Shown here one piece after another: positions 55,621-64,000 of a stretch of DNA of 64,000 nucleotides (positions within the stretch are counted from its first letter, which is position 1; each line of letters opens with the position of its first letter). Source of the stretch: Cannabis sativa. Lineage: Eukaryota > Streptophyta > Magnoliopsida > Rosales > Cannabaceae. The stretch lies in assembly GCF_029168945.1 (NCBI RefSeq), contig NC_083605.1, forward strand, positions 2,983,280-3,047,279. Direction: 5' to 3'. A program made the position numbers and the translations under genes. The notes beneath the pieces are model-generated. The model was not told the origin of the DNA and ran no database searches. It saw only the letters and a list, made by a program, of their open reading frames with translations.

Positions 55621-56750
55621 TGTAAAGTCTTTTTTTGGCAAGTTAGGTGACAAAATAATTTTTCCTTTTTATGGTAAGATTGCTATGCATTCATTTTCGA
55701 TTTCTTACTTTTTTAATTCGGTTTTTAGTTGCCATTTTCCTTGTTTGGAAAGTTGCACTTTCAGCTGAACTTTCCTTTGTTGAAAACTTCTCAAAAGAGA
55801 AGGAATTCTCTTTTGGAAAGTTGTCTTTTTTAGGGAAACTTTGATTATTGCCTTTTCCTTATTAATTTCGATTGTATCTTGATACAATCAGAATATCTAA
55901 TCTGTTTTTGGCAGGAATCAAGCATTGATAGAAGATCGGACCCGATTTTAGTAAGTTTCCCGTTTCTGGTCAGATCTGCTACGTCAGCATCCGAATCTGA
56001 TGTAGCAGATCGTGTTTCTTTTGGAAAGTTTTTGTACAGCTGATAATTCGAACTTGTGGTTGCCTCTTTGGTTTCTATGTTCTATAAATAGAGCCTAGAG
56101 AGCAACCATTCGAATTACCTCTTCCATTATTCATTTTTTACATTTATCTTTTGAGAGAAGAGAGTGTTTCTTTGTTTTGTGAGAGCCTAGTTGTTCATCT
56201 AGGTTCTAGTTGTTCTATTTCTGTTCTTACTCTATCCTAGAGGTTGTGAAGAACTACTTGACTGAACAAGAGATTGGTCTTCGGGAGAAGACTTGATAAA
56301 GCCTTACTTCGGGAGGAAGTAAGCACTTGGTCTTCGGGAGAAGACTTGTTGAAGCCTTACTTCGGGAGGAAGTAAGCACTCACACTTCAAAGACGAAGGG
56401 AGTTCGGGCTTGAAGGTGTTTCAAGAAGTCAGATTCATAAAGTGGATTACAAAGGATTGCGGCAATACTTTAGAGGGAGTCTAAACTTGTTTAAGTCAAT
56501 TGTCTTTGTAATTTTTGATACTTTATTAATTGATTTCATTCTCTGGGCGTGGCCCCGTGGACTAGGAGTGTTCGTGAGAACACTGATACCACGTATAAAT
56601 CTCTTGTGTCAAGTTATTTATTTTTCTGCAAATATTTTATAGTCTGCTCGTTCGGTTTGCTGTAGCGAGTAATTACTTTCGCCGTGCAAACGCTTACAGT
56701 TTTTATATTTTCTTATATACAACTGACATTTGCAAAAACACAGTTTTTCA
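55621..56750 (+). repeat. 3' LTR of the copia element
   Basis: Same length as the 5' LTR and near-identical. The largest differences lie in 56642-56695, where several small changes cluster. A second TATAAATA lies at 56083-56090 and could drive read-out towards the 3' side of TPS1. Confidence 0.93.
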
Positions 56751-56985
56751 GTTCGGGATATATACTAAAAGCTCCTTCCCTTTTAGATATCTTGGTATTT
56801 CAATTCGCCAAAAAAAAAATCTCTAAAGTGAATTGTGATAGTATTATTGAGAGGATGGTTGCTAGAATTGGAATTTGAAAAATCAAGAATATCTCTTATG
56901 CTGGTCGTGTATTGATGAATTCAATTTTAGTGGCTATACACATTTATTAGGCTCAAATAATGATTCTTCCTAAAACGGAACACGA
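56751..56985 (+). pseudogene. LINE reverse transcriptase scrap
   Basis: Frames here spell FRYLGIS, KKISKVNCDSIIERMVARIG and ISYAGRVLMNSIL followed by AQIMILPK, the block after the FADD motif in plant LINE RT, with frame slips. The copia element inserted at its left edge. A short continuation may lie left of 46518 but is not clear. Confidence 0.72.
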
Positions 56986-57002
56986 ACTCACCTTTGACAT
57001 TG

Positions 57003-57150
57003 TGTCCGATTTGGTTGGGGGTGCATCGTGGGTTGGTGGGGGAGCGCCGTGGGGGAATGGGTTCGGTCCGTGGGTGGTGGGTTCGGTCCGTGGGGTGGTG
57101 GGTTCATCGGTCGAGTGGGGGAATGGGTTCGGTCCGTGTGGATGGTGGGA
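57003..57150 (+). repeat. G-rich degenerate repeat (GGGTTCGGTCCG units)
   Basis: Three copies of GGGTTCGGTCCGTG with G runs of 3-5 between them, including GGGGG-GGG-GGGGG-GGGGG spacing suited to a G-quadruplex. Non-coding. Confidence 0.7.
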
Positions 57151-57152
57151 AT

Positions 57153-57155
<3 letters not shown>

Positions 57156-57248
<93 letters not shown>
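57156..57248. repeat. (GA)n microsatellite, about 93 bp, uninterrupted
   Basis: A pure AG/GA run directly after the G-rich tract. The long open frames across it are artefacts of the repeat. Confidence 0.97.
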
Positions 57249-57250
<2 letters not shown>

Positions 57251-57877
57251 CAGTTTAGAATGATGGGGTAAAATTGGGTTTTAGTAAAATTTATCCCATT
57301 TTACAAATTTTGTATAGTTTTAAATTAATGGACCAATTTTAGTTCCTATAATGCATACAATTTCAAATTTCCCTTTTGTAAATCTAATTTGATCATGCAA
57401 TTAGCCTTGGTAGACTTCCTCCATGTCTATCATAATATTGTAAATAAATCTACCTTTTACAAATCCACCTAGATATATATTGAAATGCACACTAATAACT
57501 CTGTTTTGACACTTTAACTTAAAGTGCTCCTTAGCATTTTCCAAAATAATATTACTTCTAAATGCGCTTTATTCTTTTACTTTTTATATATATTAGGCTT
57601 ATTTACTTATCAATCAGCCCCCTAAAATGTTTATGTATATTGGTCGTCTAACTTTTTTCTTATGCAAAATGGTCCCTCTAACTATGATTTTTTTGGGACA
57701 AAAAATCTTATATGTATACCCCCACAATTATGTTCATTCTATGACTTAACTCACTTAATTTGTAGGCATGTGTACAATGTAGAACTAGAAGCGAACAACT
57801 AAATCAGCTTAGAGAAGAAAATGCTTTGTAATTATATAATTTGCATTGGGTACCATTTGTAATCTTATAGCTAGCCT
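57249..57877. other. 3' flank of TPS1, no gene
   Basis: AT-rich, non-coding sequence between the GA run and the TPS1 poly(A) signal. Confidence 0.5.
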
Positions 57878-57883
57878 TTTATT
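57878..57883 (-). terminator. Poly(A) signal of TPS1
   Basis: AATAAA on the - strand, about 50 bp beyond the TPS1 stop codon. Confidence 0.6.
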
Positions 57884-57935
57884 GAAAACAAAAGAGGGCT
57901 AGCTATGATTAGAAAAACAAACATGTAATCATAGT

Positions 57936-58252
57936 TTACATGGGGATAGGAGTAATAATCAACCCTAAAACGCGCTCTTTCGATAGATTATTCTGAGAAG
58001 CATGTCCATCGCCATACTGGTATATGAATTGTGACGCTCTACTAAGATTTTGGCAAACTTGAACAAATTCATTTGAGAAAAAAGAGTTAATATTTCCATC
58101 TTCATTATTCATCTCCTTCCATGATTCACTTATTAAATATTTTATGTGCTCACGAGCTTCATCTTCAGAAGCACCAGTATCGTGCATATAACATTGAATT
58201 GATTTAGGAACATCGCCTCTTTTCATTTCATCCTAATCAATTAATAAAGTTA

Positions 58253-58294
<42 letters not shown>

Positions 58295-61200
58295 TTCCAC
58301 ATTGTAAATATATATTCTAGCTTACCGACAATGTTCCTAGATCATCTGCAAGTCGTAATATTATCGATGCATGGCGAACTATGTTAGGATGACCGTCTTT
58401 TAGACATTCCAATGCCTCTTTGGTAACAGGATTTGTAAAAGCGAAATATGCATGCATAAGAATAACTTGTCCTCCCACAGACAACCATCCATTCTCAACA
58501 TATTCTTGCAATGTTGGTTTGTATCCACTATAAAACCATTTTGCCTCTTGCAAATGATGTTTACACAACTCTACCATCTACATGCATATATATTAATGAT
58601 AAAAAAAGATAATAGTATTAAACATGCAATACATTATGTTAGAAGTTGTGTCCTGATAAGTGGATCAGTTAGTTAGGTATTCTTGTTCCTGGTTTTCGGT
58701 TGTATATCCAACTGTCATAACTGCCTTCTTGACAGTTATGACAGTTGGTACCCTTTAGCACTTAAGTCCTTCTATAAATAGCCTTAGCTTTTGTTGCTTT
58801 TAATTCATAGAAAAGAATACTTTTCTTAGCTTGTAATACTTACAGATTATTCAATAAAACAGTAATTCATTCAACTCTATTTTCTTATGGTTGTGCTTGG
58901 TTCTGTGAGATACTTTCGTGCATGTTCTATTGGAGTTCCTGTGTGTGTGTATGAATACAGATTAATACTTGGCGTTTCCAACATATTACAACTAAAGAAA
59001 CCATCCAATATATTACAACTAAAAAGCCCAATACAAACTTACCAGTTTCTTGAAGTATTCAATGTGAACAAAACCATGTTCTTGTAATACATCAAATGCC
59101 AATTCATTTGTGAAATTGTATGTAAAGTAGAAAGCTGTCTTCATATAATCTGGTAACTTATCTAATTCTTTCAAATCCCATCTGAAAACCAATTGAATTT
59201 TTACACAAAAATAAGTTTAATTTTGTTTAATATACATATATATATATAGAAAGAGAGGAGGTTTCCATGATTACATACAAATATTTAACCATGATGGTTA
59301 CATTTACTTTTAGTCTTTTGATATTATTGTTATACACTTGCGATTAATTTATAAAATAAATAAAAATAATTAATGAATTACTTTCAATCTGATACTTTTG
59401 CCTTAGTTTATCTATTTTCTTATAAATAAAAATAAAAAAGTTTTATTAAAATTAAAAAAAAAAATAATTTATTTTAAGCATATAATTAATTGAAATCTAA
59501 AAATTAAATTTTTACTAATTAGTAATCTGTTATAACAGGTAATAAAAAATGTGATATCATTATAATATACTAATTAATTAGGTATTAGGTAATTACCTTT
59601 GAAGAGCATTAGTGAAAAGTTGTAGTTCCTCCAATGTTCCATAAATGTCATGCATATCATCAATTATTGTTAATAGAACATAGAGTTTTGTATCCATTAT
59701 TCTAAAGTAACTGAATTGTGGCTCAAATCTTACTCCAACTTGCCATAAGAAACACTCCACCAATCTATCTCTAACGAAAGGCAATTTCTCTCCAAGTTTA
59801 GAATCCTTCCACCACCTTTAAATATATATATATTTATATATATAGACAAATATATGATCAAAACCACTTGAAAATATTCAGTAGCTAGTGGTGCTCATAA
59901 CACCGCTACGAGATGTCATACTGCTCATAATAATCATTCGTAAAGAAAATTACTAAAAGTTGTCATATAACTTTTATAGAATATTATTAACCAATCGCAA
60001 GGTACCACCTCAAAGTGGTGGTAAGTATTGGAGAACATTATCCCACATGAATTAAATGTAAAAGTATTGAGCCATATATAAGAACATGGGTTACTCCACT
60101 CATCATCAATTAGTTCTGAGATGGAACCCATGATTCTCATCAGTAAGCAAGCAGGGTCATTTTAAATATTTTAGAGACCATGTTCTAATGTTAAAAATTA
60201 GCCCCCAAAAAATGTGCAAACAATAAATGGAAGAGAATTTTGAAAATTTTGGTGTGTATAAAACAAGGGGAATTTCCACATAAAAATAACAAATTGGATT
60301 TAAATGTAAAATAAATAAATAAGAAAAAAAATAGACCTTTTATTTGAAAAGTTTAAATTGTGATCTTGAATCGATTTGAAAAGTTTCCTAATTCAGCCCA
60401 ATCTACCACTATAGTTTTCAATCTTGTTACTACAAATTAGAGATTATTTTAGGAATATTTGTGAAAACGTGTTTGTGGCTGTCTCTTGAATTTCTATGAT
60501 CTACACAAATATATGATCAAAACCACTTAAAATAATCATTAGTGGTGCTCAGAACACCGCTATGATGTCATACTAGTGATAATCATTCGTAAGGAGAAAT
60601 GCTAAAAGGCACCAGTGTATAAAGTGTCATATAATTTAATGCAATAACTTTTATGGAATATTATTACTAAACTAATCGCAAAGCGCCACCTCAAGGTGGT
60701 GCCAAGCATACCTGCAGTACTGGTACCAAATAGCAATGATGATCATTCGTAAAACATTATCTTTATAATGTATAGTTTACCTAGAGAGTACTTTGAGCTC
60801 CTCTTGATATGTTGATTGCACCATATTGAAATCCAATTTGGCAAACTCAAGTAAAGTTGGATTCATGTCTTGTTTTCTTTCATATATTTCTTCAATAAAC
60901 CATTTAGCTTCTGATCTTGTGATTCTCCATTGAAGTGGCATCTCCAAAGCATGATTCACTAATAATGATATTAATGTCATATTATTATTATTGTTATTAT
61001 TATTATTATTACTACTTGACATTAATTTGTATTTTTTGAGACATTTTGTTGTGAAAATTCTTGCTTCTTCCAAAATACTTTCACCCTTTTTCCCATGGAA
61101 TGAAGCTTCATATAAGCCCAATGCTCCCATAATATCATTACTTATATTTGCCTTGAACTCTCCTGTCTTGTGATTTTTAAAATTATTGAAAATTTCTGCA

Positions 61201-63361
61201 ATAATAACATAATACAAATTATATATTTAACATATATATATATATGGAACACTTCTCAATATTAAACCATTAAATTTGAATTCAATTACGAATAATAAAA
61301 GAGAAATTTAAATTTTTATACTTAGTTTATCTATTTAATTAAATAAAACATCACAAAATATTTAATTTTTTACATTATATCAAAAATATATTTATATAAA
61401 AATTATTTAAGTCAAACTAATTAAAAAAATTATCTTTATTTTACCGAACAATTTTTTCTAATTTTTTTCAGTTGGTGGAACAACCCAAAGTTTTTTTTAT
61501 CTTGTATAATGTAAAAATATACAATAAAATTAATTTTTTTTATATATAATATCTACATAATTTTTATAAAATATTTATATAATTTTATTTTTAAATACAT
61601 ATAATAATATTAGAAAATTAATAAAGAATATTATATTAAGTAATTTAGAGATATTCTAGATAATTGGCATATTCTCGATCTGTTAAAGTTAATATAGAAA
61701 ATTAAAAAATACAGTTAAATCAAAAATTTCGTTGCATAACCACATTTTATATAAAATAGATATTTTAATTAATAATAATAATTAATTGTTTATATGTATC
61801 TATAATATACATACCTTGAGGTACTTCAAATCCATATTGGCGTAGAAGCCTAAATTGGAGAGCAGTAGCATATAAATCATAATTAGGATTAGGGTTGTCA
61901 TTATTATTGGTGAATTTTTCTTTCAAAATAGAAATGATTTCATTTTCAAAACGATAAGATATTCCAAGTCTTTGTATTGTATCAATTAGTTCAAGTTGGG
62001 CTAAAGAGTTTTCCACTCCAATTAGCATCCTTTTCACATCTTTCTCCAACTTATTTAATCGACTTGTATAAGATTCACCCTGCATGTACATATATATGGG
62101 GGCACGTGCCAAATGACACGTGTTAGAAAAAAAGTCTAATAAACAATAAACTTTACAATAAATACAAAAATATTGAAAAATGTTAAAGGGTATCAGTGGT
62201 GCTTAGCACTCTCTTATGTGTCAGTATTGCTGTTGGTCTAACTAAGTATCGGGTCCCACATAGTTTAATATAATAATTTTTAGGGAGTATCGCTAGCCAA
62301 TCGCAACGTAACATGTCGAGAAGGTGCTAGGCACCACTGGTGCCTAATAGCAATGCTCAAAAATATTATACATCGTGATGATATTGTTTCTTAAAACAAA
62401 ATAATATATATTAATATTATTGGGAGCACGTGTTATTAAGCAAACTAATATGTCATATATATGTACACGAAAGTATTACATAGATCATTACTATTAGGTA
62501 TCAGTAATGCTAAGTACTTTCTAGACGTGTTACCTTGCGATTGGCTAGCGATACTCACCTAAACGTTATTACATTAAACTATATGGGACTCGATATTTAG
62601 TTGAACCAATAGTAATATATTGACACGTAGGAGGGTGCTAAGTACCACTGATACCCTTTAGTCTTTCTCATATTACATGTGAATATAATGCGAAAACTTT
62701 CAAAATTCGTATTTTTTTAGGAAAAACCTTCTTTCTTATGTTTTTTTAATCGAGTTATTTGATCAAAACCCTAAACATGAATTTTTCACCTAACTTTTTC
62801 CCGATGCTTTTTGCTCTAGGAAAAGTTGTTTTAATTTTGTACCATGTATAATAATAGTTAAAGATTATCATCATATGGGAAAAATTGTAGCATATATATA
62901 TATCACCGCTATAAAAAATAAAAAACTGTGACTAATTTTTAGTTATAAAAAAAAATTATTTCTTATTAAAAAATAATATTTAGTGTAATACTTTTAACTA
63001 CAAATTTTTAGTGATAAGATAGAGAAATAATAAATTATATACAAAAAGAAATAAAATTCACCTTATATTGGATTGGAAGAGATTGAACAAAATCAAAAGA
63101 CCAAATGGGAGGTCCATAGTTGGCTGATCTTCGATCACTATTATTAGTAATCGTAGAACTAGGGTTATCGACCACAGTACATTGTATGGAGTAGCAAGTA
63201 CTTGATCTCGATCTCGATTTCAAGTTTGATTTTGATTTTAGTTTTGGTTTTGGTTTTGAAATAGAAGTAATAGAAGTTTTTGGTGTAAAACGATTATCAA
63301 TACTACTCCAAATAGGGAGGGATGATGATGAAGCAAATTGGTGAAAAGCTATGCACTGCAT
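57936..63361 (-). CDS. TPS1: Monoterpene synthase, TPS-b; limonene synthase-like (cannabis TPS1)
   Basis: Exons in transcript order: 63361-63062, 62079-61815, 61195-60781, 59815-59597, 59181-59043, 58577-58326, 58232-57936; all GT-AG, 1,887 nt, 628 aa, no stop. The N-terminus ([14 protein letters not shown], then a Lys/Ser-rich stretch to about residue 75) is a plastid transit peptide. [11 protein letters not shown] (77-87) is the RR-x8-W motif, DDMHD (379-383) binds the metal-diphosphate, and D524-x3-T528-x3-E532 is the NSE/DTE motif. The protein agrees with my memory of the Cannabis (-)-limonene synthase TPS1, which cyclises geranyl diphosphate in plastids, mainly in glandular trichomes. 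Ten consecutive Asn, encoded by an AAT/AAC run at about 60984-61013, lie in a loop of the N-terminal domain; I recall a shorter run in the described protein. Internal exons of 265, 139 and 252 nt equal those of TPS2. Introns hold a solo LTR, MITEs and a microsatellite. Confidence 0.95.
58254..58293. repeat. (TAA)n microsatellite in TPS1 intron 6
   Basis: About 13 units in a 93-bp intron, between exons 6 and 7. Confidence 0.9.
58637..58983 (+). mobile_element. Small solo LTR (347 bp) in TPS1 intron 5, antisense to the gene
   Basis: Runs TGTTAGAAGTTGTGTCC...GGCGTTTCCAACA. The flanks are CATTA (58632-58636) and TATTA (58984-58988), a 5-bp duplication with one change. Inside, on the + strand, are a TATA box TATAAATA (58773-58780) and a poly(A) signal AATAAA (58853-58858), the usual LTR order. 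No internal genes, so it is a solo LTR, probably copia-type. Confidence 0.75.
59846..60021. repeat. Direct duplication in TPS1 intron 3, copy 1
   Basis: Begins ACAAATATATGATCAAAACC and runs through GTGGTGCTCATAACACCGCT to a hairpin ACCACCTCAAAGTGGTGGT. Copy 2 is at 60504-60701. The hairpin ends recall the GGTATCAGTGGT MITE family. Confidence 0.65.
60504..60701. repeat. Direct duplication in TPS1 intron 3, copy 2
   Basis: The same start as copy 1, then GTGGTGCTCAGAACACCGCT and a hairpin GCCACCTCAAGGTGGTGCC. Diverged from copy 1 by many substitutions and small indels. Confidence 0.65.
60984..61013 (-). repeat. In-frame AAT/AAC microsatellite coding for ten Asn in TPS1 exon 3
   Basis: Nine AAT codons and one AAC between Ser-Ser-Ser and Met-Thr-Leu. 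The length is a multiple of three, so slippage changes only Asn number. Confidence 0.9.
61196..61814. other. TPS1 intron 2, AT-rich
   Basis: Non-coding, very AT-rich, no repeat recognised. Confidence 0.6.
62189..62344 (+). mobile_element. MITE copy A in TPS1 intron 1
   Basis: GGTATCAGTGGTGCTTAGCA at the left, with an inverse of GGCACCAGTGGTGCCTAGCA at the right. The core TATCGCTAGCCAATCGCAA is shared with copy B. Confidence 0.75.
62497..62655 (-). mobile_element. MITE copy B in TPS1 intron 1, inverted relative to A
   Basis: The reverse complement starts GGTATCAGTGGTACTTAGCA and aligns along its whole length with copy A, including the TATCGCTAGCCAATCGCAA core. The two copies are 152 bp apart in opposite orientation. 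Confidence 0.78.
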
Positions 63362-63450
63362 TTTTGATAATTATATAATTAATTAATTCTAAACAAATAA
63401 TTATATGTATCATGTATTTCTTGTGATGAAGATCTGCATTGCCTTGCCTT

Positions 63451-63459
63451 GTATTTATA
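63451..63459 (-). promoter_or_regulatory. TATA box of TPS1
   Basis: TATATAAATA on the - strand about 90 bp before the ATG, preceded by ATCATCAACA. Matches the TPS2 core promoter. Confidence 0.75.
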
Positions 63460-63539
63460 TATGTTGATGATGGTAAGTTAGGCAAAAACATTAATGAAAA
63501 TATTAGTGTAATTCAGATAATAATTAAGTTTATTAACAT

Positions 63540-63773
63540 CAGGGAGGGACGGACCCAAGTGTATTAGTTTGGGGGCTATAGCCCCCACTAGTAAAAATAT
63601 TGCCTTTTAAAAAATTAAATATAATTTTTTAAATTTGATAATTATAGATCAAAATCGTAAAAAAAGCCCCCATAAAATTAAATAAATCTAGTAAGAATAA
63701 TTATAAAATAGGTATAATTATTTTTGAATGATAAATAAGTCCCCACAAAGTAAAATTTTTGGGTCCGTCACTG
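63540..63773. mobile_element. hAT-type MITE (234 bp) upstream of the TPS1 promoter
   Basis: Ends CAGGGAGGGACGGACCCAA and the inverse of CAGTGACGGACCCAAAAA. A perfect 8-bp duplication, ATTAACAT, lies at 63532-63539 and 63774-63781, diagnostic of hAT elements. The interior is AT-rich and non-coding. Confidence 0.9.
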
Positions 63774-63840
63774 ATTAACATGTGTTTAGATTATTTAATA
63801 TGGTTGTACGTACCTAAATAATTAGGCATGAGTATTATTG

Positions 63841-63861
63841 AAAATATATTATTATTATTAA

Positions 63862-63893
<32 letters not shown>
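63841..63893. repeat. (TTA)n microsatellite upstream of TPS1
   Basis: A run of ATT/TTA units with one or two interruptions, about 480 bp before the TPS1 ATG. Confidence 0.85.
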
Positions 63894-63894
<1 letters not shown>

Positions 63895-64000
63895 AGATTT
63901 CGATCTTATTTTACTTGTTTTGGTATTCATCATATTTAAAAGAATAATTCAATAAAAAAATTTCCGAACTTTGACAACCCAAACTATTCCGTTGTAATAA

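Larger units (their letters stand above)
46518..56750 (+). mobile_element. Ty1/copia LTR retrotransposon, Sire-type, 10.23 kb
   Basis: LTRs at 46518-47647 and 55621-56750 (1,130 bp each) run TGTAAAGTCTTTTTT...CAGTTTTTCA. The flanking 5 bp are identical: GTTCG at 46513-46517 and 56751-56755. A tRNA-iMet primer site follows the first LTR and a polypurine tract precedes the second. The gene order (gag, protease, integrase, RT, RNase H) is copia. A Gag with CRECEGFGHIQAEC, the large size and an extra ORF after pol point to the Sire/Maximus lineage. The LTRs look about 98 % identical by eye, with a cluster of changes near 56640-56690. It separates the 3' ends of TPS2 and TPS1. Confidence 0.95.

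Noticed and set aside
56994..57263. Open frames coding Gly/Trp-rich then (Arg-Glu)n peptides
   Set aside because: They result from the G-rich and GA repeats; there is no gene signal.
59265..59560. Copy of the 31100-31981 MITE in TPS1 intron 4
   Set aside because: Only one arm (AACCATGATGGTTACATTT) is shared clearly; the other end does not pair well.

Overview
The window is nuclear plant DNA, almost certainly Cannabis sativa (or a very close relative). Two complete seven-exon monoterpene synthase genes match what I remember of the cannabis limonene synthase (TPS1) and alpha-pinene synthase (TPS2). Everything else is transposable elements and AT-rich spacer. I see no rRNA, tRNA or CRISPR, and no host gene other than the two synthases.

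Layout. (1) 60-14042: a near-complete CACTA (En/Spm) DNA transposon with a 3-bp GAT duplication. It carries a frameshifted Tnp2-type transposase, an apparently intact 13-exon second gene (Transposase_24 plus Ulp1-like protease), and captured fragments of two host genes (a KEA-type K+ efflux antiporter and a GH28 polygalacturonase). (2) 14222-30905: an antisense L1-type LINE, truncated at its 5' end and split by an 11.6-kb Ty3 chromovirus (Tekay-like, 16564-28116, ATAGC duplication). That element was itself hit by a retroelement now left as a solo LTR (23832-25702, GATTG duplication), so there are three nesting levels. (3) 30906-36400: AT-rich DNA packed with MITEs and deleted CACTA derivatives, plus a LINE scrap. 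(4) 37097-46307: TPS2 on the + strand; its first intron holds a 5.7-kb CACTA derivative (37527-43244, AAT duplication). (5) 46518-56750: a Sire-type Ty1/copia element (GTTCG duplication) with a broken gag-pol and an intact extra ORF after pol. (6) 56751-57935: a LINE scrap, a G-rich tract and a (GA)n run. (7) 57878-63460: TPS1 on the - strand, tail-to-tail with TPS2, with a solo LTR, MITEs and microsatellites in its introns and a hAT MITE just upstream of its promoter.

How it works together. The two synthases share exon structure (three internal exons of identical length), motifs and core promoter, so they are an inverted duplicate pair. Both should act in plastids on geranyl diphosphate. The pair was then pushed apart and decorated by transposons. 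Only TPS1, TPS2, CACTA gene 2 and the copia extra ORF read as uninterrupted protein-coding genes; the other transposon genes carry stops, frameshifts or deletions. All exon joints were placed by eye from GT-AG signals and reading frame.
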